DNA of 59,078 nucleotides from assembly GCA_963205275.1 (NCBI GenBank), contig CAUJIH010000064.1, forward strand, positions 1 through 59,078, written 5' to 3'. The position numbers were made by a program, and so were the translations under genes. The notes below the pieces were generated by a model, which saw only the letters and a list, made by a program, of their open reading frames with translations, did not search any database and had not been told where the DNA came from. The DNA comes from Verrucomicrobiota bacterium (lineage in GTDB: Bacteria > Verrucomicrobiota > Verrucomicrobiia > Verrucomicrobiales > DEV007). Position 1 is the stretch's first letter; every line of letters starts with the position of its first letter. Shown here one piece after another: positions 38,036 through 44,811 of the stretch.

Positions 38036-38136
38036 GGTGTCAGCCGCTAGTTTCTCCCTCCTTTCGTGTTGTCACGATCCAAGGCCATTCGAAATATTTT
38101 CCTGGCGGATGCCAGTTCCATTAAAAGCCGCCGACA

Positions 38137-38196
38137 GGAATGTCCGCGCCCCTAGGGATGGGTTTCACAGACAGGATTGTCTACGCTACTCTTTCT
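38137..38196. repeat. Dispersed short hairpin repeat, copy 1
   Basis: CACAGACAGGATTGTCT with following ACTCTTTC (38166-38195) is shared, with few changes, with 51500-51529; weaker similarity (TTAAAA, GCCGAC-AGGA) extends upstream in both. AGACA and TGTCT form a 5-bp hairpin stem. Two copies in one window outside genes suggests a genome-wide interspersed element. Confidence 0.55.
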
Positions 38197-38341
38197 CACG
38201 AGCGGTCCAATTTCTCACACTGTGAGCCGTCAATTGTTGAGTCGTGTTCAATTTTTGTCGTGCAGAGTGAGCCGTGATAGTGCCATCGGAGAGGAACGAG
38301 ATTTGCTTGCGGCACCTTTAGTTTTAGGACAGGATGGCCGC

Positions 38342-39580
38342 ATGATACGATCTCTAGTCCACAGGAACCGTCATAGGAACATCTTTGCTGCGTGTTCGAC
38401 TCGCTCATTTTTGGCGGTGCTCGCTCTTGTCGCTCTTGCATTTGGGGGCTCGGTGCTTCCTACTTTCGCCGGTCCCCATTTTGCCACTCCAGCTTTTTTG
38501 GGTAAGCCAGATGCCGCGCGTTCGGTGACAAATCGCGCTGTGACCATGGTTTCCAGCGTGGCTGTAGCTAAAAATGGTCGTCTCTGGGCGACGTGGTATG
38601 CAGGAGAACTGCCGGGAGAAAACGCGGCCAACTACGTGGTATTGGCCACGAGCGGAGATGAGGGGAAGTCGTGGGAGGAAGTTCTCGTCGTTGATCCAGA
38701 CGGACCAGGGCCGATCCGATCCTACGATCCCGAAGTATGGATCGCTCCGAATGGTCAACTCTACTGGTTTTGGGCGCAAGGGAAGCAGCGTCGCGCCAGC
38801 GATATCGCTCCGGCTGGCTGGGATACGGATTTATGGTCGCTGACGATTGAGAACCCACAGGAGGCGGATTCTCACTACACGCAGCCCGTCTATCTGGCCG
38901 AGGGAGTGATGATGTGTAAGCCCATCACTCTTGCTGATGGTGAGTGGCTTCTTCCGGTATCATTATGGAAGGCTCTGGAAAACAGCGCTCAAGTGGTAGT
39001 CTCCACTGATGAAGGGAAGACTTGGCATGTAAAAGGCTCAGCCAATGTCCCTACCGATGTTCGCAGCTTTGACGAGCATATGGTGGTCGAGCGGCTCGAT
39101 GGCTCGCTATGGATGCTCGTCCGAACAAAATACGGCATAGGGGAAAGCGGCTCCAGCGATGGAGGCAAAACCTGGAGCAAGCTGAAACCATCCAGCATTC
39201 CGCACACAAGTTCACGTTTTTTCATCTACCGCTTGGCATCCGGTCATCTCTTGCTCGTCCGACATGATAAGAGCCCTGAGTCAAAAAAAATCGCACGCTC
39301 TCATCTGACTGCCTTTCTCTCACAGGACGACGGAAAAACCTGGTCCAAGGGGATGTTGATCGATGAGTGCTCATCCATTTCGTATCCAGACGGACAACAA
39401 GCCCCCGACGGCACCATCTATCTCACCTATGATCACGGTCGCGTCGCTGAGAGGGAGATTCTCCTCGTGGCCTTCACCGAGTCAGATGTTCTCGCCGCCG
39501 ATCACTCGAACGTGAAGCCGATGATGCGTCGCGAACTGATCAGCAAAGGCAGTGGTGGCAAGGAAAAGGAACCGAAATGA
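38342..39580 (+). CDS. Exported sialidase-like BNR-repeat protein
   Basis: From the ATG at 38342 the 412-residue product has an N-terminal signal peptide (after a basic start, SFLAVLALVALAFGGSVLPT) and a beta-propeller with four Asp-box motifs: SGDEGKSW, STDEGKTW, SDGGKTW and SQDDGKTW. It resembles the exo-alpha-sialidase/BNR family (GH33-like) widespread in PVC polysaccharide specialists. Whether it cleaves sialic acid is not shown: many such proteins act on other glycans. The longer open frame from 38177 covers a dispersed repeat and is rejected. The gene sits between the two palindromic element copies. Confidence 0.85.
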   Translation: MIRSLVHRNRHRNIFAACSTRSFLAVLALVALAFGGSVLPTFAGPHFATPAFLGKPDAARSVTNRAVTMVSSVAVAKNGRLWATWYAGELPGENAANYVVLATSGDEGKSWEEVLVVDPDGPGPIRSYDPEVWIAPNGQLYWFWAQGKQRRASDIAPAGWDTDLWSLTIENPQEADSHYTQPVYLAEGVMMCKPITLADGEWLLPVSLWKALENSAQVVVSTDEGKTWHVKGSANVPTDVRSFDEHMVVERLDGSLWMLVRTKYGIGESGSSDGGKTWSKLKPSSIPHTSSRFFIYRLASGHLLLVRHDKSPESKKIARSHLTAFLSQDDGKTWSKGMLIDECSSISYPDGQQAPDGTIYLTYDHGRVAEREILLVAFTESDVLAADHSNVKPMMRRELISKGSGGKEKEPK

Positions 39581-39697
39581 TTCAAGAAGTTCTTGGTAGG
39601 GAAGAACATATCGATTGCAATCGATTCCGAAGAGATTGATCGAAGGTAACTCGTAATTGATTAACGCCTCTTGACAATTGATAATTCTTGGTAAAGT
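39581..39697. other. Short non-coding stretch with perfect 16-bp palindrome
   Basis: ATCGATTGCAATCGAT at 39610-39625 is a perfect palindrome. It lies just downstream of the sialidase-like gene. It could be a binding site or part of a terminator; nothing else is seen here. Confidence 0.4.
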
Positions 39698-39829
39698 GGG
39701 GTCATGCAACATTTCTTGACGGTACACGAACATAGACGAGAAACGAGTGAAAGTTTTGTCAAAAAATGTTGCATGACCCCATAGCCTGTGACCCCATAGC
39801 CTGATCCCATAGCCTGATCCCATAACCTT
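39698..39829. repeat. Palindromic element copy B with tandem GACCCCATAGCC repeats
   Basis: Two 23-base arms (39698-39720, starting GGGGTCATGCAACATTTC; 39758-39780, ending TGCATGACCCC) are inverted with one mismatch and enclose a 37-base core (39721-39757) that differs at one position from copy A. The right arm is followed by about four units of the TGACCCCATAGCC type. The unit sequence is homogeneous within each copy but differs between copies (ATAGCC here, ACAACC in copy A). It lies directly beside the terminal attC site. Confidence 0.78.
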
Positions 39830-39836
39830 CGGGCTT

Positions 39837-39903
39837 GTTCAACAAGGGGCGCAGTCAAAGCCTCCGCTTCGCTACGACTTTGCTACACCATTTAGTGTTG
39901 AGC
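39837..39903 (-). other. attC4, outer recombination site of the cassette array
   Basis: Read on the minus strand, the site begins with R'' GCTCAAC and ends with R' GTTGAAC, both fitting the RYYYAAC/GTTRRRY consensus. The interior folds: GGTGTAG-CAAAG pairs with CTTTG-A-CTGCGCC including two wobble pairs and one unpaired base, leaving a short loop. The R'' differs by two bases from the complement of this cassette's other end (GTTAGGC at 40352-40358), so this end has mutated or was swapped. Confidence 0.72.
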
Positions 39904-39904
39904 A

Positions 39905-40336
39905 TCATTTTGTAATCTCCAAAGCTAGGTGGTGACAATCCAACCGAAAACCTTTGCGAAGATAAAGGCGATGCGCTGCATGTCGTGCATAGCCTGTATC
40001 CAAATGAACTCCCTGGCATCGGTGAGACCTCGCATGCTCAATCAGGCAATCAAGCAAAGCCCCGGCGAAGCCTCGTGAAGTCTCTCCGGGAAGCGTTGCC
40101 AAATCGTCAACGTAAAGCACTCTGCCCCATGCCAGAAATTCGGCGAACCGAAAACCAGCAACGCTCTTAATCAGGCCGTCATGCTTGAGGGCAAAAATCT
40201 GGTATGACTCCTTCTGCTGGCGACGAACCTGCGGCAAAAAAGTGCCCTGCTCCAAATGAGGTCGAAGCGCCTTAAAAACCGGAAAACACGATTTGATTTC
40301 GGCGTCCGTATTGGCAATAAAAATCTCGGTGGACAT
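39905..40336 (-). CDS. GNAT-family N-acetyltransferase, cassette-borne
   Basis: The 143-residue protein shows the GNAT core: FRFAEFLAWGRVLYVDDLAT, the acetyl-CoA loop region LPGETSRGFAGALLDCLIEHA (R-G-x-A variant of Q/RxxGxG/A) and the C-terminal HLDTGYARHAAHRLYLRKGF. The start at 40336 places the ATG 16 bases inside the cassette, as is normal for integron cassettes; upstream frame extension would read through attC3. The stop is 2 bases before attC4. Acetyl acceptor unknown; GNAT genes are frequent integron cargo. Confidence 0.85.
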   Translation of the reverse strand: MSTEIFIANTDAEIKSCFPVFKALRPHLEQGTFLPQVRRQQKESYQIFALKHDGLIKSVAGFRFAEFLAWGRVLYVDDLATLPGETSRGFAGALLDCLIEHARSHRCQGVHLDTGYARHAAHRLYLRKGFRLDCHHLALEITK

Positions 40337-40351
40337 TGGGGTGTGAATGAT

Positions 40352-40440
40352 GCCTAACGTTTGAGGTGTGGCAAGGGCGAAATCAAGCTCCGATTCAACT
40401 AGAGATGTTATCGCCGGTTGCCATGCACGACTTGATAGGC
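40352..40440 (-). other. attC3, integron cassette recombination site
   Basis: On the minus strand the 89-bp site starts with R'' GCCTATC and ends with R' GTTAGGC (perfect consensus). Interior arms GGCAACCGGCGA and TCGCCCTTGCC are imperfectly complementary. R'' is exactly complementary to the GATAGGC that starts the same cassette at 40773-40779, as expected for a cassette that was once circular. The membrane-protein gene ends inside the site. Confidence 0.8.
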
Positions 40441-40766
40441 GGTCGTTTTTGAAGTCCGATGAATACAATCGAAGCTACTCCACCGAGAAGTGCCACGGCG
40501 GAATAGAGCACGAGGTAACGGGGTTCAATGCGCGCATAGTAGGCAGGTTCGCTTGTGCAGGTATCACGAACTAACCATGCCCAAGACAAACCATATTCGG
40601 TTCGATTCCAGTGGAGCAACGCTTGAGTCGTGGAGGGCTTGCCCAATCGTCTGCGGCTCGTCCAGAGATTCTCAGGATAGGCGCTCGTCGTATGTGCGGT
40701 ATGGGGAAGCAACCCGATTGCGAGGATGCCCAGTGTCAGACACGTGAATATGAGTATCCTTTTCAT
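40395..40766 (-). CDS. Small two-helix membrane protein, cassette-borne, unknown function
   Basis: A 123-residue protein with an N-terminal helix (ILIFTCLTLGILAIGLLP), a tryptophan-rich extracytoplasmic middle part with one cysteine (C70) and a second helix near 84-105 (YLVLYSAVALLGGVASIVFI). I do not recognise a family. Its ATG is 6 bases inside the cassette and its last 15 codons lie within attC3, a common feature of cassette genes. The same orientation as all other cassettes. Confidence 0.65.
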   Translation of the reverse strand: MKRILIFTCLTLGILAIGLLPHTAHTTSAYPENLWTSRRRLGKPSTTQALLHWNRTEYGLSWAWLVRDTCTSEPAYYARIEPRYLVLYSAVALLGGVASIVFIGLQKRPPIKSCMATGDNISS

Positions 40767-40772
40767 TTTCTG

Positions 40773-40903
40773 GCCTATCGTCGAAGTCCTCTCACACCTG
40801 CCCGGGGCGAGGCATCGACTGTGGGTTGAAGGTTGAAGGTTGAATGGTCATGACGGATTGAGCTCGCGGCGGGGCAGGTGTTGAGAGCGACGCCTTGTTC
40901 TCC
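40773..40903 (-). other. attC2, integron cassette recombination site
   Basis: A 131-bp site on the minus strand beginning R'' GGAGAAC-AAGGCG and ending CTTCGAC-GATAGGC. Arms at 40872-40887 and 40789-40803 form 15 base pairs interrupted by a single extra base, the extrahelical base expected in attC. R'' is exactly complementary to GTTCTCC at the start of the same cassette (42596-42602). R' GATAGGC deviates from GTTRRRY at one base. Confidence 0.85.
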
Positions 40904-40908
40904 GTTGG

Positions 40909-41634
40909 TTATTTTTCGAGTTGCCTTCGAATAATCTCTTTCACGAAATCCGGTAGTGAGGCACCATAAGAAGCCGCGTCCTCCTTGAGTCGAGCATACT
41001 CCGCAACATCTTCTCCCTCCCAGATCAAATCTAGGCGCCGAACTTGTTTCATCGCTACGTGAGAGTAGTTCTCTGGGTAAGCCCAATAGCAGGATAAACA
41101 AACATTCTTGTCCTTCTTCGTCGTCGTCCAATTCTCACAGTGCTCGCAAGACCAAGACTTGGCGCGGTTGGCAGAACCGCAGAGCAACATAAAATCTTCT
41201 GGGTCCAGTGTTCCGCCCTTGTCGTCACCGTCGACTTCGTAGGGAACTCGATGATCAATCTGCAACACACGCTCGTCCATCTCCTCAAGGTAGATGAAGC
41301 ACTTGCAGCCATACTTGGCGATGAGTTGCTCCTTCAGCTCCTTGGAAAGGGCGGTTCGCCCATCAAATCTCTTGAGTCGAATCTTGGTCGGGTCTCCAAA
41401 GCGATAAGCTCCAATCTTGCGGCCATTGGAGGCTTCCACGCGAAATGTCTCCAAGGGAATTCCGTGTTCGCGAACGTCACGCGCTGCGCGCGGCGGGTGA
41501 TCGTATCCGTAAGTATCCTTCAGCTCCTCAGTCGTGACGTGTCCATGCTTCAGGATGTGATCAATGACTGTTTTCGGACGTTTCGCGGTTACGGAGCGGC
41601 AAAGCTCCAAGAATTCTTTAGGATACTTTGTCAT
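40909..41634 (-). CDS. HNH restriction endonuclease of a type II R-M system, cassette-borne
   Basis: A 241-residue nuclease. Residues 1-80 look like a winged-helix DNA-reading domain (TEELKDTYGYDHPPRAARDV, IGAYRFGDP). The second half is a zinc-bound HNH (beta-beta-alpha-metal) domain: YGCKC at 108-112, QIDHRVPYEV with His128, LLCGSANRAKSW with Asn156, and CEHC / CLSC cysteine pairs at 163-182. Its ATG overlaps the end of the methyltransferase gene by 17 bases, so the pair is translationally coupled. Restriction function is inferred from the pairing with a D12-class methyltransferase; recognition sequence unknown. The stop is 5 bases before attC2. Confidence 0.85.
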   Translation of the reverse strand: MTKYPKEFLELCRSVTAKRPKTVIDHILKHGHVTTEELKDTYGYDHPPRAARDVREHGIPLETFRVEASNGRKIGAYRFGDPTKIRLKRFDGRTALSKELKEQLIAKYGCKCFIYLEEMDERVLQIDHRVPYEVDGDDKGGTLDPEDFMLLCGSANRAKSWSCEHCENWTTTKKDKNVCLSCYWAYPENYSHVAMKQVRRLDLIWEGEDVAEYARLKEDAASYGASLPDFVKEIIRRQLEK

Positions 41635-42550
41635 ACTTTGCGGTTTCTTCTAAAAGGCGAGGTTGCTCCATAGAGTGATTGGAAAGATATGCGGGCGCGG
41701 CACCAACTTCGTCAGCAAGCGAACGTGACAAATAGAGCGATTCAACAGTGATCACTTCCTGACCTAACAGGGTTGCTTGGGATGAACGTCCTGCCTCGAT
41801 CTCCACGAGAACTAAATCAAGAAAGTCGGGAAGTGGCTCTCCATACGATTTATCTCCAAGACGACCGTCGTAGCTGACTAAGAAACGGACATCCCTACGG
41901 TTAAGTTCGTCCAGTCCAGTAACGAAATCTGAAAACTCTACTCCAGATGAATAGCGGTGGTCGCGAGTATTGCAGACACCCTGATAAGGAGGATCCATGT
42001 AAACAACATCCTTCTTGGACGTCTCCTCGAAAACTTCGCGAAAATCGCGAGATGAAAAGGTTGTTCTCCCGCGCAACAGCATTGAGACCGCCGTAAAATT
42101 TGAACGCATTCTCGCAGGCTGTGTTCCTAAGCGTCGCTTATCAGGGCTCTGGTTGAAATCGCCACCGCTGTTGTATCGGACGGCACCTTTAACGCAGCGT
42201 GCAAGCAGGTAGAGAAGCAACCTTGGATCTCGGGTCTCGTTGAATTGCTGACGGACAGAGTAAAACTTATTCAGGTGGTCGCTATCCTTGTCTCGCCAGA
42301 GCGATTCGTAAAAGTCGGCGGTCTCATCGGGCTGGTTGACGATCAAATCAAGCAAATTGCTCAATGGCTGATTGACGTCGTTAAGCCAGTATCGTTTGCT
42401 TCGCCCTCGTCCCGCGCAAGCTAGGGAAATCGCTCCCGAGCCAGCAAATGGCTCGATGAGGCGATCCATCGACCTCGGCAAGAAGTCGAGGATCCGTGGC
42501 GCAAGAGAACGCTTGCTGCCTTGATACTGGAACGGCTGAGGAATGTTCAT
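41618..42550 (-). CDS. D12-class DNA adenine-N6 methyltransferase of a type II R-M system
   Basis: The 310-residue protein has the Dam/D12 layout: FQYQGSKRSLAPRIL near the N-terminus, SAM motif LIEPFAGSGAISLA (31-42) and catalytic motif MDPPYQGVC (DPPY at 186-189). It methylates adenine N6 in a short target and protects host DNA from the HNH nuclease encoded by the overlapping downstream gene. The putative target-recognition part is about 90-150. It starts 46 bases from the cassette edge; a weak promoter-like TTGCCT/TTAGAC pair lies in that space, which may let the system be expressed without an integron promoter. Confidence 0.92.
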   Translation of the reverse strand: MNIPQPFQYQGSKRSLAPRILDFLPRSMDRLIEPFAGSGAISLACAGRGRSKRYWLNDVNQPLSNLLDLIVNQPDETADFYESLWRDKDSDHLNKFYSVRQQFNETRDPRLLLYLLARCVKGAVRYNSGGDFNQSPDKRRLGTQPARMRSNFTAVSMLLRGRTTFSSRDFREVFEETSKKDVVYMDPPYQGVCNTRDHRYSSGVEFSDFVTGLDELNRRDVRFLVSYDGRLGDKSYGEPLPDFLDLVLVEIEAGRSSQATLLGQEVITVESLYLSRSLADEVGAAPAYLSNHSMEQPRLLEETAKYDKVS

Positions 42551-42595
42551 TGGAACAGTCTAAGGGAAGGCAGCGTAAAGGCAATCATTTTTTCA

Positions 42596-42719
42596 GGAGA
42601 ACGTCGAGGCCTGGCACCCGCTACCGGGAGCGCCCCTCCGCTTCAGGTTGAGGTTTGTCGCTACCCTTAAAATCCGACTCGGGGCGGGTAGCGGGTTGCC
42701 CAGTGCCGCCTTGTTGTGC
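42596..42719 (-). other. attC1, integron cassette recombination site
   Basis: A 124-bp site on the minus strand starting R'' GCACAAC-AAGGCG and ending CTCGAC-GTTCTCC. Arms at 42687-42703 and 42611-42625 form 14 base pairs (ACCCGCTACC with GGTAGCGGGT, CTGG with CCAG) with a small bulge. R'' is exactly complementary to GTTGTGC at the start of the same cassette (43250-43256). The inner boxes AAGGCG and TCGAC are shared with attC2. Confidence 0.85.
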
Positions 42720-43244
42720 CTTTGGTTTTCTGAGAACGACTTCGATCTCACCGATCAGCCTGATCCCATCCTTGGCAATCGCGAAAGGCAGTTTCGATTC
42801 ATCGACGCCGGGCTCGCAAGAAAGCATCACAGTCATGTCCCAATCGTTCTCATGATTGATCAATGTCGTCAGGTAGAGGGTTCCTTGGTCTCCCCGATCA
42901 CCGAGCGAGTGGTAAATCACATCGCCATCATCTCTGGTGATCTTCTGAAATTCAATCTGGTTCGCGCCGATCTTCTCGATGAAATCTGTCTTGATTCGGT
43001 CGTTCGGAAACAGCGTGATCGTAAGGCTGCAATCCTGTTCGCCTGTAATCCGGTAGGTGTTCATCCAAATCACCTTCCCATCTAGCTTCGGGTGCTGCTC
43101 CTTGCCGTCAGCGCAAACTCGGTTCTTGTCGATGCCGAGAATCTTGGCGACTTCGGCTGGTGCAGGTCTCTGCGGTTCTCCCTCAGCGGCGCGTGCGATC
43201 ACGGCTGTCGAAAGCAGAAGAACTGTTGCGAAGACTGATTTCAT
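42621..43244 (-). CDS. Exported protein of unknown function, cassette-borne
   Basis: The 207-residue product from the ATG at 43244 has a signal peptide (MKSVFATVLLLSTAVIARAA). The mature part contains PAEVAKILGIDKNRVCADGKE and alternating beta segments; two to three cysteines (CADGKE, DCSLTI, SCEPGVD) could form a disulfide. No family is recognised. The C-terminal 33 or so codons (GGTGQPATRPESDFKGSDK) are simply attC1 sequence read in frame. The ATG is 5 bases inside the cassette; a longer upstream frame from 43343 would cross the cassette boundary and was rejected. Confidence 0.7.
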   Translation of the reverse strand: MKSVFATVLLLSTAVIARAAEGEPQRPAPAEVAKILGIDKNRVCADGKEQHPKLDGKVIWMNTYRITGEQDCSLTITLFPNDRIKTDFIEKIGANQIEFQKITRDDGDVIYHSLGDRGDQGTLYLTTLINHENDWDMTVMLSCEPGVDESKLPFAIAKDGIRLIGEIEVVLRKPKAQQGGTGQPATRPESDFKGSDKPQPEAEGRSR

Positions 43245-43256
43245 TTTTGGCACAAC

Positions 43257-43746
43257 AGTTATTCTGTGACTGGTCGCAAAGCAACGAGTCGCTTTTGATT
43301 GAGGGATTTGGCGACTCATGAACGGATTGTATACAAATCTCACGATTCCGAGAAAGGAATTTTCAGTGTTTCTGCGCCAAGTCCTCTGATGTCGCGTCGC
43401 GGTCTGCTTGCAGAGACTAGGTGCGGACGAGTCTAGATCGTGGCTTAGCGCATGTAGTGTTCCCGGCAGAGGCGCAGAGGATGAATGAGAGTCGAGTTTT
43501 TGGCTGCTAGGGCGATACTCTAGGCTGGTATATGGCGTTCCTGCTGGTGTTGGAGAACTAAATGAATGAAGTGAATCTACGAATGATTCTGCGTTCTATC
43601 TCTGCTTTCGAAATCTTACTTTATTCCAATCGCTCCGATTTCTTTCACCCTTAAGCTCTCTCTATCTTCTCACAGATCCTGTGAAAACCGGGAATTTTTC
43701 GCGAGTCAGGGACATCACGGAGGTAAGGGGCATCATGGAGAGGGTA
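43257..43746. other. Gap upstream of the first cassette; no integrase
   Basis: No gene is seen. GAGTCGC and GCGACTC (around 43294-43325) form a 7-bp inverted repeat, and CTGGTCGCAAA loosely mirrors TTTGGCGACTCAT, which might be a decayed attC or attI beside the cassette boundary at 43256. The integron integrase expected on this side is absent here and in all of the window to the right. Confidence 0.5.
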
Positions 43747-44793
43747 TCACGGAGCTTTTTCTTTGTTCGGGGGAAGGATTTGATCGAGACAGGCTTTAAT
43801 TTTCTTATTTTCAGGTTCCAGTTTGAGTGCGCGTCGAAAATAATCAGCGGCGATTTCGATTTCCTTCAATTGGACCAGAGTCTGCCCGATATGGAGGAAA
43901 ACTTCCGGATCTGGCTCTTCCATCAGTCTCTCCGCTTTTTTGAGTTCCACTAGGGCTCGGGGATATTCCTTTTTTTGAAACAAGGCCCACCCTACGGTAT
44001 CTGCGATGGCACCATTGTCAGGACTGAGTGCCGCTGCTTCTTTTGCGAGAGTGCTGGCTTCGTCAAGGTTCTTCCCCTGATCGATCCACATATATGCCAG
44101 ATAGTTTTTCACTGTGGCGATATATTCATCTCGGTCCTCAGCTAGCTCTTCTTTGGTAATCATGGAGAGAGACTTTTTCAAAAGTGCCACAGCCTCATCG
44201 AAGTGACCGGCTCGTTCCTGGGCCGCTCCATATCGATAGAAAAAGCTGGAGTCGAAGATCGATTCATCGTCTTTTGCCAGAGTCAGAGCTTTCTTGAACT
44301 GTTCAATTGCCAATGCCCACTTCTGCTGAGACACCAAGGGTATCGTCAGCATGTTCGGGAATTCGCTCGCTTCCGGATAGCGCTTTTGGGCTTGTTGCAG
44401 GAGCTTGATCGTCTGATCGTAGGCTTGCGTTTCGATCAGCATTTGTGCGGCGAGTAGATAGTCTTGTTTGGAGCCGCCTTCCACTTCGAGAAGACGAATC
44501 ACGACCTCTCCTCCTTGATCAAAGTGTCCCAGATTGAAGTGGAGTCGAGCGATTCGCTTTAACAGATCGCTCGCATTAGGATTCTTCGCTGAGATCTCCT
44601 CCAGAATCTTCACTGCTCCCTCGAGGTCTCCCTGCGCTTCTAGCTCATCTGCCATTCGGAGCCTTTTATTGGCTTCCTTCTGTTCGGCCTTTGGCTTGGC
44701 TGAATTAGGATTCTTATTGCTCGGAGGATCAGCATCCTGCGCTGAAGTTAGTGCGCAGGAGATCGCAATGAGGCAAGCGAGGAGGTGCTTCAT
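43747..44793 (-). CDS. Exported TPR-repeat protein
   Basis: The 348-residue product has a signal peptide (MKHLLACLIAISCALTSA) and about eight tetratricopeptide units from residue 45 onward (MADELEAQGDLEGAVKILEEIS, LARLHFNLGHFDQGGEVVIRL pattern, NPNASDLLKRIA, ALFQKKEYPRALVELKKAE, LVQLKEIEIAADYFRRALKL). TPR proteins act as scaffolds; no catalytic part is present. It lies 18 bases after the Gfo/Idh/MocA gene on the same strand and may be its operon partner. Confidence 0.87.
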   Translation of the reverse strand: MKHLLACLIAISCALTSAQDADPPSNKNPNSAKPKAEQKEANKRLRMADELEAQGDLEGAVKILEEISAKNPNASDLLKRIARLHFNLGHFDQGGEVVIRLLEVEGGSKQDYLLAAQMLIETQAYDQTIKLLQQAQKRYPEASEFPNMLTIPLVSQQKWALAIEQFKKALTLAKDDESIFDSSFFYRYGAAQERAGHFDEAVALLKKSLSMITKEELAEDRDEYIATVKNYLAYMWIDQGKNLDEASTLAKEAAALSPDNGAIADTVGWALFQKKEYPRALVELKKAERLMEEPDPEVFLHIGQTLVQLKEIEIAADYFRRALKLEPENKKIKACLDQILPPNKEKAP

Positions 44794-44811
44794 GGGTATG
44801 GTGAGGTAGAA

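Noticed and set aside
39661..39858. Minus-strand small protein across element copy B
   Set aside because: The frame consists of the palindromic repeat and its tandem tail; a similar frame arises at copy A, as expected for repeats and not for genes.
41140..41673. Plus-strand frame of 177 codons antisense to the restriction genes
   Set aside because: It is a reverse-strand shadow of the nuclease gene; the minus-strand product has clear HNH motifs and cassette context.
43257..43746. attI or integrase remnant beside the first cassette
   Set aside because: Only weak inverted repeats are present; no frame resembles a tyrosine recombinase, so the array is called integrase-less.
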